This document shows positions 1 to 9,575 of a DNA stretch of 64,000 bases, piece by piece. The notes under the pieces are model-generated. The model was not told where the DNA came from and ran no database searches. It worked only from the letters and a program-made list of their open reading frames with translations. The stretch is from Pontibacter mangrovi (GTDB taxonomy: Bacteria > Bacteroidota > Bacteroidia > Cytophagales > Hymenobacteraceae): NCBI RefSeq assembly GCF_006385705.1, contig NZ_VFRQ01000001.1, forward strand, positions 558,001 to 622,000, written 5' to 3'. Both the position numbers and the translations under genes were made by a program. Position 1 is the first letter of the stretch; each line of letters opens with the position of its first letter.

Positions 1-510
1 CTTGATGGCGCGGTCGGTGAACAGCGAGGCATAGCTATGATGGCATGCTTTGTAAAGGTTTTGAAGGCCACTCACGTTGAGGTAAGTTTCCAGCTGCCCG
101 GCAAAGCTGGCGGTGGGCAGGTCTTCGGCGGTGGCGCTGCTGCGCACGGCCAGCGAAATGGCATCGCCATACTTTCCCAAGAGGTAATCGTAGCCTTTTT
201 TGATCTCCTGCCTTATCTCTTCCGGAAAATCAGACCCAAGTATAAGCTCGCGGCACTTCTTGCCTACACCGGATAAATTCGAAAACCGCTCCGTATCTAA
301 ATCCGCCAGCGCCTGCTGCAGCCGCTCCCGGAGCCTGTCGTGGTCCAGAAAATGCCCGTAAGCCGCTGCGGTAGTGGCAAAACCGTCCGGCACGTTAACT
401 CCCTGCGGCACCAGTTGGTTAAACATCTCCCCCAACGAAGCGTTCTTACCGCCCACCAGGCCGAGGTCTTTGTAGCTGATCTCTCTGAAATACTTTATAA
501 ACGGCTCCAT
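1..510 (-). CDS. ppsA: Phosphoenolpyruvate synthase, N-terminal part (cut by window edge)
   Basis: Only the first 170 codons are present; the gene runs leftward off the window. Translation from the ATG at 510 gives a start rich in PEP synthase landmarks: the SLGEM segment near residue 26, and the strongly conserved stretch VRSSATAEDLPTASFAGQ followed by ETYLNV. These belong to the ATP-grasp-like nucleotide-binding domain of the PpsA/PPDK family. The family converts pyruvate plus ATP to PEP, AMP and phosphate, the entry to gluconeogenesis. The gene diverges from the SDR/acetyl-CoA synthetase cluster to the right, which fits growth on two-carbon or three-carbon acids. The start is supported by homology of the first residues. 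The phosphohistidine and PEP-binding domains lie outside the window, so PPDK is not formally excluded. Confidence 0.88.
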   Translation of the reverse strand, partial: MEPFIKYFREISYKDLGLVGGKNASLGEMFNQLVPQGVNVPDGFATTAAAYGHFLDHDRLRERLQQALADLDTERFSNLSGVGKKCRELILGSDFPEEIRQEIKKGYDYLLGKYGDAISLAVRSSATAEDLPTASFAGQLETYLNVSGLQNLYKACHHSYASLFTDRAIK

Positions 511-617
511 ACAAAATGTTTAAAGGCATGAGAACAAGAACGGCAGACAATTTTATACTTATTCTAAAAACGGATAGGCTAAAATCTAGTTTTACAACGC
601 CTCACAAAGTATAAAAG

Positions 618-631
618 CTGACAAAGATCAT
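618..631. promoter_or_regulatory. Candidate Fnr-type operator between ppsA and the SDR gene
   Basis: CTGACAAAGATCAT has the TGA-N6-TCA spacing of Crp/Fnr operators and is close to the Fnr form TTGAT-N4-ATCAA. A nearly identical site lies at 8665-8678 before the peroxiredoxin gene. Unlike the GTGA-type sites elsewhere in the window, no -7 box follows at 22 nt. The surrounding 262-bp divergent spacer holds no gene. Confidence 0.35.
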
Positions 632-772
632 CTGATTTATCCGTGAGAGACATGGCTTTTTACAGCAATCAAACGTATTATTAATTTAACAAAAGCTTAT
701 ACTATACTACGTGACTCAGCAGTACACCCGCTGCCTTACAAAAAGCTTTGTTCTATTTTTAACGCATTACTT

Positions 773-1528
773 ATGGATAGATTCTTCGAAGACAAGGTAG
801 CTATCGTCACCGGGGGTAGTTTCGGGATCGGCAGGGCCACCGCCATGCTTTTTGCCCAGCGTGGCGCCAAAGTAGCTGTGGTAGACTGGGTGGAAGACGC
901 TGAAACAGTCAACAGCATTACAGCGGCTGGCGGTGAGGCTATCTTTATTAAATGCGATGTATCGAAAGACAGCGATGTGCAGGCCATGGTGGAGAAAACG
1001 GTGAGCACATTTGGTCGCCTGGACTATGCCTTTAACAACGCTGGCATAGAGGGTGCCTCTGCCCCAACCCACGAAGTTACCGAGGAGAATTTTGACAAGG
1101 TGCTCGGGGTGAACGTGAAGGGGGTGTGGCTCTGCATGAAGTATGAAATTGCGGAGATGCTCCGGCACGGCAAAGGCGCCATCGTCAACTGCTCTTCTAT
1201 CGCAGGCTTAATCGGATTTCCGGGTATCCCGGCCTATACTGCCTCCAAGCACGCTGTTATCGGCCTTACTAAAACGGCGGCCCTGGAGTATGCGCAGTCA
1301 GGCCTTCGGGTAAATGCCATTTGCCCGGGTGCCATACAAACCGCTATGATCGACCGCTTCATTGAGAAAAATAAAACCACACGCGATGCCATGGTAGCAG
1401 GGGAACCTATGGGCCGTTTTGGGGAGCCGGGAGAAATTGCCGAAGCAGCCATTTGGCTTTGCTCCGACGCTTCCTCCTTCACCACAGGCCATGCCCTGGT
1501 AGTAGACGGCGGCTGGGTGGCGAGGTAA
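773..1528 (+). CDS. SDR-family oxidoreductase
   Basis: A 251-residue classical short-chain dehydrogenase/reductase, a soluble NAD(P)-dependent oxidoreductase. The N-terminal Rossmann motif reads TGGSFGIG (residues about 14-21), followed by the NNAG motif near 89, the catalytic Ser in NCSSIAG near 142 and the YTASK motif near 156. The C-terminal PMGRFGEPGEIA segment is typical of FabG/glucose dehydrogenase-like members. The Asp after the second beta strand (VVDW) suggests NAD preference. The substrate cannot be told from sequence. It lies 47 bp before acetyl-CoA synthetase on the same strand and is probably co-transcribed with the carbon cluster. Confidence 0.9.
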   Translation: MDRFFEDKVAIVTGGSFGIGRATAMLFAQRGAKVAVVDWVEDAETVNSITAAGGEAIFIKCDVSKDSDVQAMVEKTVSTFGRLDYAFNNAGIEGASAPTHEVTEENFDKVLGVNVKGVWLCMKYEIAEMLRHGKGAIVNCSSIAGLIGFPGIPAYTASKHAVIGLTKTAALEYAQSGLRVNAICPGAIQTAMIDRFIEKNKTTRDAMVAGEPMGRFGEPGEIAEAAIWLCSDASSFTTGHALVVDGGWVAR

Positions 1529-1575
1529 TTGCGAGTTAAGAATTAAGAGTTACGAAGTAGTCATTACGCATTAAA

Positions 1576-3291
1576 ATGCTCTCTCCAAACCTGACCGACT
1601 ATACTTCTGTCGCCGCTGGTTTCAGCTGGGAGAAGGAGCAGGCTGGCCTGAGTGGCCTGCCCAACGGCCAGGGACTGAACATGGCACACGAGGCAGTAGA
1701 CCGGCATGCGGCAGGTGATTTAAAGTATAAAACCGCCTTCCGGTTCATCCACAAAGACATGTTGGTCATGGATTGCACCTACCAGGACTTCAGGGAGCTT
1801 TCAAACCGCTTTGCTAATGTGCTGGGGGAGCTAGGCGTAGCAAAAGGCGACCGTGTTTTTTCATTTCTGGGTCGCATGCCGGAGTTATACTTTGCTGCGC
1901 TGGGCACCCTGAAGAAAGTAGCTGTTTTCTGCCCGCTGTTCAACGTGTTCGGGCCGGAACCGGTGTTCCAGCGCCTGAGCCGCGGCGATGCCAAAGTGCT
2001 TGTCACAACCAAAGATCTGTTTGAGAAAAAAGTGCGACAGCTGCTAGGGCGCCTGCCGGAGTTAACGTATGTTTTGCTAACGGATGTGGATCATGACGAG
2101 AGCCAGCAGATCCGTTCGCTGCCCCGCCTGATGGAGCAGGCTTCAGATGCCTTCACCATCCCGCCCACCGACCCGGAAGACCCGGCCCTGCTGCACTTTA
2201 CCAGCGGCACCACCGGCATGCCCAAAGGCGCGCTGCATGTGCACAAAGCCGTTCTGGTGCACTACGTCACCGGCAAGTACGTCCTCGATTTCCACCCCGG
2301 CGATATCTACTGGTGCACGGCCGACCCCGGATGGGTAACAGGTACTTCCTATGGCATTATAGCACCGCTGGTAAATGGCGTCACGAATGTGGTGGATGAA
2401 GAGGAGTTTGACGCTACCCGCTGGTATGCTATCCTGGAAGAGCAGAAAGTGAACGTCTGGTATACAGCCCCAACCGGAATCCGCCGCCTGATGCGCATGA
2501 ACATCGTGCCAAAGGACCAGTACAACCTAGAGAACCTGCGCCTGATGCTGAGCGTGGGGGAGCCGCTGCACGCGGAGGCCGTGATCTGGGGCGAGCAAAA
2601 CTTTGGAATGCCCTTTCTGGATAACTGGTGGCAAACCGAAACCGGCGGCATCATGATCGCCAACTACAGAAGCATGCCTGTTCGGCCGGGTTCTATGGGC
2701 AAGCCATTGCCAGGCGTGGAGGCAGCCATTGCAGAGGTAACCGATAACAGTTTCAGGCTGATTGATGAACCCGACAAAGACGGGCACCTGGTCCTGAAAC
2801 GCGGCTGGCCCTCCATGTTTCGCACCTATCTGCACGACCCGGCACTCTACCACAACAGCTTCCATGGCGAGTGGTACATAACCGGCGACCTGGCCAGGCG
2901 GGACGCTGATGGCTATTACTGGTTTGTAGGGCGCGCCGACGACATCATCAAAACCTCCGGGCACATGGTAGGGCCATTTGAGGTGGAGAGCGCGCTGATG
3001 GAACACCCTGCCGTAGCCGAAGCCGCTGTGATCGGAAAACCGGACCCTTTGATTGGGGAACTGGTAAAAGCCTTCGTTGTCTTAAAACCTGGGCAACAGG
3101 CCAATGAAGACTTGAAGATGGACATTACCGCGCATGCCCGCCGAAAACTGGGACCTGCCGTGGCGCCCAAAGAGATCGCCTTTATCGACAACCTGCCTAA
3201 AACCAGAAGCGGCAAGATATTGCGCCGCCTGCTAAAGGCACGGGAATTAGGTTTGCCGGAGGGGGATCTCTCAACACTGGAGCAGCCATAG
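1576..3291 (+). CDS. acsA: Acetyl-CoA synthetase (AMP-forming)
   Basis: A 571-residue ANL-superfamily enzyme expected to activate acetate (or a similar short acid) with ATP to acetyl-AMP and then acetyl-CoA. Visible motifs are the A3 phosphate loop [10 protein letters not shown] (near residue 212), the A5 region [10 protein letters not shown], the A7/A8 hinge [18 protein letters not shown] with DDIIKTSG, and the C-terminal catalytic lysine in [18 protein letters not shown] is the acetyl-CoA synthetase form of A5. The length matches the shorter AcsA type of Bacillus rather than the 650-residue Acs. The lysine in SGK is the usual site of regulatory acetylation, but no acetyltransferase gene is nearby. 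Confidence 0.92.
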   Translation: MLSPNLTDYTSVAAGFSWEKEQAGLSGLPNGQGLNMAHEAVDRHAAGDLKYKTAFRFIHKDMLVMDCTYQDFRELSNRFANVLGELGVAKGDRVFSFLGRMPELYFAALGTLKKVAVFCPLFNVFGPEPVFQRLSRGDAKVLVTTKDLFEKKVRQLLGRLPELTYVLLTDVDHDESQQIRSLPRLMEQASDAFTIPPTDPEDPALLHFTSGTTGMPKGALHVHKAVLVHYVTGKYVLDFHPGDIYWCTADPGWVTGTSYGIIAPLVNGVTNVVDEEEFDATRWYAILEEQKVNVWYTAPTGIRRLMRMNIVPKDQYNLENLRLMLSVGEPLHAEAVIWGEQNFGMPFLDNWWQTETGGIMIANYRSMPVRPGSMGKPLPGVEAAIAEVTDNSFRLIDEPDKDGHLVLKRGWPSMFRTYLHDPALYHNSFHGEWYITGDLARRDADGYYWFVGRADDIIKTSGHMVGPFEVESALMEHPAVAEAAVIGKPDPLIGELVKAFVVLKPGQQANEDLKMDITAHARRKLGPAVAPKEIAFIDNLPKTRSGKILRRLLKARELGLPEGDLSTLEQP

Positions 3292-3412
3292 ATCTCGTCC
3301 CGCAAGTGTGAGTTTTATCGCAGACAATGATGCTGAGTGTGTCACTCCTTGGGCCGGAGGTTCAAAATAGCCCGCAATCGCGTAAACATGCGCGCCATTA
3401 TGCATACAAACC

Positions 3413-4402
3413 ATGGAACAGCAACCCCTACAAAGTATAAAACTCACCGCAGAGCAGGCCAGAAAACTGCTCTACCAGATGCTGCTCATCCGCAGGTTTG
3501 AGGAGAAAGCGGCGGAGATGTATACCAAGGAGAAGATCCGGGGCTTTCTGCATTTATACATTGGCGAGGAGGCGGTAGCCGTGGGCGTGATGCAGGCGCT
3601 TGGCCCGGAGGACAACGTGCTGTGCACCTACCGGGAGCACGGGCATGCGCTGGTGCGGGGCATGGACGCAGGCGTGATCATGGCCGAGATGTATGGCAGG
3701 CAGGAAGGCTGCTGCCGCGGCCGCGGCGGCTCTATGCACCTGTTCGATGCTAAAACTAAATTCTATGGCGGAAACGCCATTGTGGCGGGCCATTTGGCCA
3801 TGGCCGTGGGCTTGGGTCTGGCAGATAAAAAGATGAAACGCAAGCAGCTTACCTGCTGCTTTTTCGGGGAAGGCGCGATGGCCGAAGGCGCCTTCCACGA
3901 GGCCATGAACCTGGCGGCGCTGTGGCAGGTGCCGGTGCTGTTCGTCTGCGAAAACAACTTGTACGCCATGGGCACCGCCCTCCGATACACCCACGCCCAA
4001 ACAGACCTGGAGAAAAAAGGCGCCGCTTATGGTATAGCTTCTGCCTCGGTAGATGGCATGGACCTGATGGCCGTGATGCAGGCTGCTAACACCGCCGCAG
4101 AAAGTATACGCCGGACCGGCCAGCCATACTTTCTGGTTTGCAACACCTACCGCTTCCGGGCGCACTCCATGTTTGATGCCGAGCTATACCGCGAGAAAAG
4201 CGAAGTGGAGGAATGGAAGAAACGCGACCCTGTCCCTGGCTTCTTCAACTACCTTACGCAACAGCATATCCTGATTGACAATGACTTTAAGGAAGCCGAG
4301 GCAAAAGTTGAGAAGGAGATTGAAAAAGCCGTGGAGTTTGCCGATGCCTGCAGCCTGGAGCCGGTGGAAGAACTGACAAAGTATACCTACAGCGAACGAT
4401 AA
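3413..4402 (+). CDS. pdhA: 2-oxoacid dehydrogenase E1 component, alpha subunit (pyruvate dehydrogenase type)
   Basis: A 329-residue thiamine-diphosphate-dependent decarboxylase subunit. The ThDP/Mg motif runs from [13 protein letters not shown] (residues 152-164) to CENN (179-182). [11 protein letters not shown] (102-112) and the phosphorylation-loop region [15 protein letters not shown] are typical of PDH/acetoin dehydrogenase E1 alpha. It pairs with the E1 beta gene starting 5 nt downstream. The length and the absence of a fused beta domain place it in the alpha2beta2 E1 class. Pyruvate is the likely substrate, but acetoin or a branched-chain 2-oxoacid cannot be excluded. Confidence 0.9.
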   Translation: MEQQPLQSIKLTAEQARKLLYQMLLIRRFEEKAAEMYTKEKIRGFLHLYIGEEAVAVGVMQALGPEDNVLCTYREHGHALVRGMDAGVIMAEMYGRQEGCCRGRGGSMHLFDAKTKFYGGNAIVAGHLAMAVGLGLADKKMKRKQLTCCFFGEGAMAEGAFHEAMNLAALWQVPVLFVCENNLYAMGTALRYTHAQTDLEKKGAAYGIASASVDGMDLMAVMQAANTAAESIRRTGQPYFLVCNTYRFRAHSMFDAELYREKSEVEEWKKRDPVPGFFNYLTQQHILIDNDFKEAEAKVEKEIEKAVEFADACSLEPVEELTKYTYSER

Positions 4403-4407
4403 GACCT

Positions 4408-5394
4408 ATGGCCGGCAACCTGATCACCTACCGCGAATGTATAAAGCAAGCCCTGCGTGAGGCGCTGCAGGCCGATGAGCGTGTGTTTGTGATGGGCGAG
4501 GATGTGGGGCGCTATGGCGGTGCCTTTGCCGTGAGCAAGAACCTGCTGCAGGAATTTGGCCCGGAGCGCATCATGGATACGCCGCTGTCAGAGGCTGGTT
4601 TTGTGGGTGCCGGCATTGGTGCAGCGCTCGGTGGTATGCGGCCGATCGTGGAGATCATGACGGTGAACTTCAGCCTGCTGGCCCTCGACCAGATTGCCAA
4701 CAACGCGGCCACGCTGCTGCACATGTCGGGAGGGCAGTTTAACGTGCCGCTCGTCATACGCATGAGCGCAGGCATTGGCCGCCAACTGGCCGCCCAGCAC
4801 TCACACAGCTGGGAGCCGCTGTTCGCGCACCTGCCCGGCTTGCGCATCCTTTCGGCCGGCACCCACGAAGACGCCCGCCACATGCTTGCCCCTGCCCTGG
4901 CTGACCCGGACCCGGTCATCATCTTTGAGTATACCTCGCTCCTCAACCTCGAAAAAGAGCTTCCGACAAGTATAAATCAGGTGGACATCCACAAAGCCAA
5001 AGTACGGCGTGAGGGCAAGGATATTTCCCTTATCACCTACGGCACCGGCGTGTACAAATGCCTGGCAGCTGCCGATGAACTGGCTGCCGCCGGTATAGCT
5101 GCCGAAGTGCTGGACCTGCGCGTGCTGCGTCCGCTGGATGATGAAACCATACTTGCTTCCGTGGCTAAAACCAACCGGGCGTTTATTGTCGAGGATGCCA
5201 GCCGGTCAGTCAGTGTTTCCTCAGAGGTAAGTGCCCGGATCATGGAGAAGAGCTTTTACGACCTGGATGCGCCGGTGCAGCGGCTTTGCGGTGCTGAAGT
5301 GCCCATTCCCTACCCCAAACATTTAGAGGATGCCGCGGTGCCCCAGCCGGCCCAGATTGTTTCTGCCATTAAAACCCTGCTGCAACATGCTTGA
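4408..5394 (+). CDS. pdhB: 2-oxoacid dehydrogenase E1 component, beta subunit
   Basis: A 328-residue E1 beta subunit. It starts with the family pattern [14 protein letters not shown] and [11 protein letters not shown], then [17 protein letters not shown]. The C-terminal transketolase-like domain carries [12 protein letters not shown]. Together with E1 alpha it decarboxylates the 2-oxoacid and reductively acylates the lipoyl group of E2. The stop codon overlaps the start of the E2 gene by 8 nt, so the E1 and E2 genes are probably translationally coupled. Confidence 0.92.
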   Translation: MAGNLITYRECIKQALREALQADERVFVMGEDVGRYGGAFAVSKNLLQEFGPERIMDTPLSEAGFVGAGIGAALGGMRPIVEIMTVNFSLLALDQIANNAATLLHMSGGQFNVPLVIRMSAGIGRQLAAQHSHSWEPLFAHLPGLRILSAGTHEDARHMLAPALADPDPVIIFEYTSLLNLEKELPTSINQVDIHKAKVRREGKDISLITYGTGVYKCLAAADELAAAGIAAEVLDLRVLRPLDDETILASVAKTNRAFIVEDASRSVSVSSEVSARIMEKSFYDLDAPVQRLCGAEVPIPYPKHLEDAAVPQPAQIVSAIKTLLQHA

Positions 5395-6613
5395 GTATAA
5401 AATGCCCAGCCTTGGCGCCGACATGGAAAGCGGCTTTCTGCGCGAGTGGCGCGTAAAGCCCGGCGATAAAATCCGGAAAGGCGATATTATTGCCGAGGTG
5501 GAAACGCAGAAGGGCATTGTAGAAATTGAAGTGTTTGATGAAGGAGTCATCGGGGAATTGCTGGTGGGGGCAGATGAGCAGGTGCCCGTGGGAAGAAGTA
5601 TGGCCACCATACTCACCGAAGCGGAAGCTGCTGGCAAAACACCTGAGCCGGCTAAAGCTGTTACGGAGAAAACCATGGCTCCGCCGCACCACATCCGGTC
5701 CTCGCCACTGGCCCGGAAAATCGCCGCCGAAAAAGGAATAGACATCGCCGCCATACAGGGCACTGGCCCCGAGGGCGCTGTCACCAGGGATGATGTGGAG
5801 CATGCCCTTGCCGCACAGGCTGCCCCTCCTGCAGCAGCGCTTGCCAAACATAAAGAAGTTGAACCCGCCAGGCCGGAAGAGAAGCCTGTAACGCCAGCAG
5901 TTGAAGCTCCGCCTACTGCCCCGAAAGAACCTGCCAAAGCAACGGTTACTTCAGCCGAAAGTATACGAATGGCCGTGGCCGCCGCCATGAGCAAATCGAA
6001 CCGCGAAGTACCGCATTACTACCTTGAAACCAGGATTGACATGCGCCCCGCACTAACCTGGCTGGCAGAGGCCAATAAGCAGCGCCCCGTAAAAGAGCGG
6101 CTGCTGCCGGCGGTGCTGCTGGTAAAGGCCGTAGCCAAAGCGCTGAACGACGTGCCGGAGCTAAACGCCTGGTGGGAAGACGGGCTCCAGCGAAAGGAAA
6201 GTATAAACGTGGGGTATGTGGTAGCCCTGCGCACCGGCGGCATTATGGTGCCGACTATCCATGAGGCCGATACCAAGTCGCTGGACGAGATCATGCTCGC
6301 GCTGAACGACCTGATACCCCGCGCCCGCGCCCTGCGGCTGCGCAGCTCTGAACTCGCTGACTCCACTATCACTGTTACCAGCCTGGGTGAGGGCGGCGTT
6401 GAAACCGTATTCGGCGTAATTTACCCCCCGCAGGTGGCTTTGGTGGGATTCGGGGGAATCACAGAACAGCCCTGGGCAGAGAACGGCATGCTGACCGTAA
6501 GGCCCATACTTACCGCCACCCTGGCTGCCGACCACCGCGCCTCCGACGGCAGCACCGGCAGCAAATTCCTGAACGCCATCAAAACATACTTGCAACATCC
6601 CGACAAGCTATGA
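5387..6613 (+). CDS. pdhC: 2-oxoacid dehydrogenase E2, dihydrolipoamide acyltransferase
   Basis: A 408-residue E2. I chose the ATG at 5387, which overlaps pdhB by 8 nt, because the lipoyl domain begins there ([10 protein letters not shown]). Domains in order are: lipoyl domain, residues 1-75, with the lipoyl lysine K42 in VETQKG; an Ala/Pro-rich linker; the E3-binding domain around 105-140 ([16 protein letters not shown]); a second linker; and the catalytic domain with the DHRASDG active-site motif (His about 383). It transfers the acyl group from lipoate to CoA. No lipoamide dehydrogenase (E3) gene is in the window, so E3 must come from elsewhere. Confidence 0.92.
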   Translation: MLEYKMPSLGADMESGFLREWRVKPGDKIRKGDIIAEVETQKGIVEIEVFDEGVIGELLVGADEQVPVGRSMATILTEAEAAGKTPEPAKAVTEKTMAPPHHIRSSPLARKIAAEKGIDIAAIQGTGPEGAVTRDDVEHALAAQAAPPAAALAKHKEVEPARPEEKPVTPAVEAPPTAPKEPAKATVTSAESIRMAVAAAMSKSNREVPHYYLETRIDMRPALTWLAEANKQRPVKERLLPAVLLVKAVAKALNDVPELNAWWEDGLQRKESINVGYVVALRTGGIMVPTIHEADTKSLDEIMLALNDLIPRARALRLRSSELADSTITVTSLGEGGVETVFGVIYPPQVALVGFGGITEQPWAENGMLTVRPILTATLAADHRASDGSTGSKFLNAIKTYLQHPDKL

Positions 6614-6858
6614 CACACGAAGAGATAAAGCAGACGCTGCTGCAACGCCTAAAAAGTATAGCGCCCGACACCGAGCCCGGGCAGCTGCAGCCCGACGACA
6701 ACATCCGCCAGACCTTGGGCATCGATTCTTTTGATTACCTGCAGTTCATCGTGGCGCTGGACGAGCAGTTTGGCATCGAAACGCCCGAAGAAGACTATGG
6801 CAAAATACAGACCCTGCGCGAGCTGATGGTGTATGTGGGCGCGCGGGTGAAGCCCTAG
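6610..6858 (+). CDS. Acyl carrier protein, encoded at the end of the 2-oxoacid dehydrogenase operon
   Basis: An 82-residue acidic, helical carrier protein. The phosphopantetheine attachment site is GIDSFDYLQF with Ser 40, and the family helix that follows carries EQFGIETPEED. The start overlaps the E2 stop as ATGA, so the gene is coupled to the dehydrogenase. It is unlikely to be the housekeeping AcpP: the usual DSLD motif reads DSFD, and no fatty-acid synthesis genes are adjacent. Its partner is unknown. An acyl transfer link between the dehydrogenase or acetyl-CoA synthetase and a carrier-bound pathway is only inference. Confidence 0.87.
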   Translation: MTHEEIKQTLLQRLKSIAPDTEPGQLQPDDNIRQTLGIDSFDYLQFIVALDEQFGIETPEEDYGKIQTLRELMVYVGARVKP

Positions 6859-6967
6859 AGCGCTGTGCCGTGTTTCATTTATACTTCTACAACACCTTCT
6901 GCCTTGTATCTTCCTCCTCCCTTCAACTTAAAACTTATTTTATCTTTTTTTCAAAATATCAGCTTGT

Positions 6968-7011
6968 GTAACCATTGTCACTGAAGAGGAGGAACAGATA
7001 GGCCATTTTTG
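6968..7011 (+). promoter_or_regulatory. Crp/Fnr-type operator plus -7 box before the methyltransferase gene
   Basis: GTAACCATTGTCAC (6968-6981) is a GTGA-N6-TCAC palindrome with one substituted base. It is followed after exactly 22 nt by CATTTTTG (7004-7011), a -7 box one base off TAnnTTTG. The same spacing recurs at six other strong promoters in the window. The operator sits where a class II activator would bind. Confidence 0.65.
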
Positions 7012-7034
7012 CATTGTAAAAAGCTAGAGAAACC

Positions 7035-7637
7035 ATGCAGGAATTCTGGAACAAACGATACAGCCAGGAAGAAACTGTTTACGGCACCGAGCCCAATGTT
7101 TTTTTGAAAGAGCAGCTGGCAAAACTGGCTTCCGGCAGGATTCTTTTTCCGGCTGAGGGCGAGGGGCGAAATGCTCTCTATGCCGCAGCGCAGGGTTGGC
7201 AGGTGCAAGCGTTTGATTACAGCGATGCTGGCCGGCAGAAGGCGCTGCGCCTGGCAAGTGAGCGCGGCTTAAATATAACATATACGTTATCCGAAGCCCA
7301 AAACTACACCGCTGCGCCCGAGAGCCTGGATGCGGTGGCGCTGATCTATGCGCACTTCCCCCCTTCCCTGCGCCAAAGCTTCCACCGCCAGATGGTGGAG
7401 TGGCTGAAGCCGGGCGGCACGGTTATCCTGGAGGCTTTTCACCCAAAGCAGCTGCAGGAGGACTATGCTTCCGGTGGACCTAAAGACGCCGCCCTTCTCT
7501 ACACAGCCGACACGCTGCGCCAGGATTTTGATGCTCTGGACATAAAGCTGTTGCAGGAACTGGAGGTGGAGCTACAGGAAGGCCCTTTCCATCGTGGCAG
7601 AGGCTTTGTAACGCGCCTGGTGGCAACCAAACCCTGA
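7035..7637 (+). CDS. SAM-dependent methyltransferase (TehB/TPMT-like)
   Basis: A 200-residue class I methyltransferase. The N-terminus FWNKRYSQEETVYGTEPN and motif I variant ILFPAEGEGRNALYAA (about 36-51) match the tellurite-resistance/thiopurine methyltransferase-like group. Motif II is AFDYSD near 61, and the motif IV region is LDAVALIYAHFPP. Members methylate small thiol, chalcogen or other soft nucleophiles, which would suit a sulfur-stress regulon. The substrate here is unknown. Its promoter carries the Crp/Fnr-type operator at 6968-6981, which ties it to the sulfur genes further right. Confidence 0.82.
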   Translation: MQEFWNKRYSQEETVYGTEPNVFLKEQLAKLASGRILFPAEGEGRNALYAAAQGWQVQAFDYSDAGRQKALRLASERGLNITYTLSEAQNYTAAPESLDAVALIYAHFPPSLRQSFHRQMVEWLKPGGTVILEAFHPKQLQEDYASGGPKDAALLYTADTLRQDFDALDIKLLQELEVELQEGPFHRGRGFVTRLVATKP

Positions 7638-7697
7638 TTCTATCTCATCAATTATACATAAAAAACAGGCCGCTACAGGCCACTTATACTACTGCGT

Positions 7698-8540
7698 ATG
7701 GAAAGGACTTTGAACATAATGGTGCCGGTAGACTTTACGCCGGTATCCTATAAAGCACTGGAGTTTTTGGGGCTTCTGATGCAAAAAACACCTGTTAATG
7801 TACACCTGGTGCACGTGGTGCAGGTAAATACTGCGGAGTGGGCGGGCGGAACCGAGGAGTCTGAGACACTGGACCGAAACGAGATCCGGGAGCTGGATGA
7901 GAAAGCCGCCAGGCAGTTCGAGGCGCTGCGCCAGCAGGTAAGCTTTAACTTTACCACAGATATCCTGCACGGCGGCCTGACCACGACGCTGGCCAAGTAT
8001 GCAGACCACCATAAAATTGACCTGGTGCTGATGGGCACTGAAGGAGCAGATGGCTGGTATGAGCGCATTTCGGGCTCGGAGGCGCAGCACGTGGTCAGGT
8101 ATACCCATGTACCGGTTATCACCGTTCACCAGCACGCCTCGCTCACGCCTATCCAAAACATCCTCTGGGTAGCAGATTTTGAAGCGGAAAAACAGCCGCA
8201 GAACAGCGTAGACACTATCAAGGCGCTACAGCAGCTCTTCGGAGCCAAGCTGCACCTGCTCCAGATCGTAGGGAAAGAGGACGAGGCGCACATCAGCAGA
8301 ATTCAGGCGGGAATGCGGCGCTTCGCTGAGGAGTTGCAGCTGCAGAACTATGAACTGCACCTGCACCGCGACTACAAAGTGCCGGCCGGTGTACGTAACT
8401 TTAACCAGGCAACGGACATGGACCTGGTGCTCATCGGCACACACGCCCGTAAAGGCTTCGGCCATATTTTCTACGGCAGTGTGGCTGAAACGCTCGTGAA
8501 CCACTGCATCCGCCCGCTCCTGACCTACCACCTGAAATAA
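7698..8540 (+). CDS. Tandem-domain universal stress protein
   Basis: A 280-residue protein made of two UspA domains (about 1-147 and 150-280). The second domain carries the nucleotide-binding signature GTHARKGFGHIFYGSVAE near its end. The first has the related MGTEGADGWYERISGSEAQ. The single in-frame beginning MERTLNIMVPVDFTPVSYKA is typical. Such proteins bind ATP or AMP and help survival under stress or low oxygen, but the exact role is unknown. A good hairpin terminator follows at 8568-8601, so the gene probably ends its transcription unit. Confidence 0.87.
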   Translation: MERTLNIMVPVDFTPVSYKALEFLGLLMQKTPVNVHLVHVVQVNTAEWAGGTEESETLDRNEIRELDEKAARQFEALRQQVSFNFTTDILHGGLTTTLAKYADHHKIDLVLMGTEGADGWYERISGSEAQHVVRYTHVPVITVHQHASLTPIQNILWVADFEAEKQPQNSVDTIKALQQLFGAKLHLLQIVGKEDEAHISRIQAGMRRFAEELQLQNYELHLHRDYKVPAGVRNFNQATDMDLVLIGTHARKGFGHIFYGSVAETLVNHCIRPLLTYHLK

Positions 8541-8567
8541 GGCTTTTTCTATTAACAATATACCACC

Positions 8568-8601
8568 GCCCCAGGCTTGCTTCCAGCCTGGGGCTTTTTT
8601 T
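8568..8601 (+). terminator. Rho-independent terminator after the UspA gene
   Basis: The arms GCCCCAGGCT (8568-8577) and AGCCTGGGGC (8585-8594) pair perfectly across a 7-nt loop and are followed by seven T residues. Confidence 0.9.
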
Positions 8602-8664
8602 GATCTTTACCCCAGCAAACACCTTAATGATGCGCCTCTTTTTCTATCTGCCTCATACCAAATG

Positions 8665-8678
8665 CTGACAAACATCAT
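8665..8678. promoter_or_regulatory. Candidate Fnr-type operator before the peroxiredoxin gene
   Basis: CTGACAAACATCAT differs by one base from the site at 618-631. The similarity extends on both sides (GCTGACAAA then ATCATC). It lies about 100 bp before the peroxiredoxin start and has no -7 box at the 22-nt spacing of the GTGA-type sites. It may be read by a different Crp/Fnr protein. Confidence 0.35.
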
Positions 8679-8778
8679 CGGTTTTCTGATGTCTTTAATC
8701 CTAGTAAAAGCGTATAACTTAATTTAAAAGTATAAATAAAAATTACTTAAGTAACAAAAAGATTTAATCTGCCTACTT

Positions 8779-9429
8779 ATGGAACAAACGAGCATCACCT
8801 CTATGCCGCGCATCGGCGACAAGGCACCGGACTTTGAAGCGAACACCACCACAGGCCACCTGAGGTTTTCGGAGTACAACAAAGGGAGCTGGGTAATCCT
8901 GTTCTCGCACCCGGCTGACTTTACCCCCGTTTGCACCACCGAACTGAGTGGCTTTGCGCAGGAGCAGGAGGAATTCTTTGCCAAGCACAACACCAAGCTC
9001 ATCGGCCTGAGCATCGACAGCATCCACTCCCACATCGCCTGGGTGCAGAACGTGCGCGAAAAGACCGGGGTATACTTCAAGTTCCCGATCATCGCCGACA
9101 TTGACATGAAGGTAGCTAAACTCTACGGCATGCTGCAGCCAGGCGAGAGCGAGACTGCCGCCGTCCGTGCCGTTTTCATCATTGATCCCGAAGGCATTAT
9201 CCGCCTGATCATGTACTATCCCCTGAATGTAGGCCGCAACATGGAGGAGATAAAGCGCGTGCTGGTGGCCCTGCAGACCGCTTCAGAGAACCAGGTATCC
9301 CTGCCGCTGAACTGGCAACCCGGGGACAAAGTAATCGTGCCGCCGCCCAAGAACCTGGAAGCGCTGGATGAGCGCGTGAACAGCGACCTGGAGATGGTGG
9401 ATTTCTACCTGGCAAAGAAGAACCTCTAA
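8779..9429 (+). CDS. 1-Cys peroxiredoxin (Prx6 type)
   Basis: A 216-residue thioredoxin-fold peroxidase. The peroxidatic cysteine is C52 in the motif HPADFTPVCTTE, and no resolving cysteine is visible. The long C-terminal arm with LPLNWQPGDKVIVPPP is typical of the Prx6/1-Cys group. It reduces hydroperoxides and, in this setting, may also meet persulfides, which is inference. It opens the sulfide-oxidation island and lies 146 bp before the sulfide:quinone oxidoreductase gene on the same strand. The cytosol is expected because no signal peptide is present. Confidence 0.9.
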   Translation: MEQTSITSMPRIGDKAPDFEANTTTGHLRFSEYNKGSWVILFSHPADFTPVCTTELSGFAQEQEEFFAKHNTKLIGLSIDSIHSHIAWVQNVREKTGVYFKFPIIADIDMKVAKLYGMLQPGESETAAVRAVFIIDPEGIIRLIMYYPLNVGRNMEEIKRVLVALQTASENQVSLPLNWQPGDKVIVPPPKNLEALDERVNSDLEMVDFYLAKKNL

Positions 9430-9575
9430 CGCTGCAATTCGGAAGTGCAGCAACTGCGAACAACTGATATAATGCTGATGCAGCCGACCTGGCCGGTATG
9501 GCAACCATCTCGAGCCTGCCAAGGCCCTTGCTTCAGCTATACGCACCGTAATATGCTCTTATCCACCATACCACC

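Noticed and set aside
1-531. Short plus-strand frames at the left edge
   Set aside because: They lie opposite the phosphoenolpyruvate synthase reading frame, which shows unmistakable family motifs.
3332-3348. A TGA...TCAC sequence before pdhA as a further Crp/Fnr operator
   Set aside because: The half-sites are separated by five rather than six bases and no -7 box follows at 22 nt.
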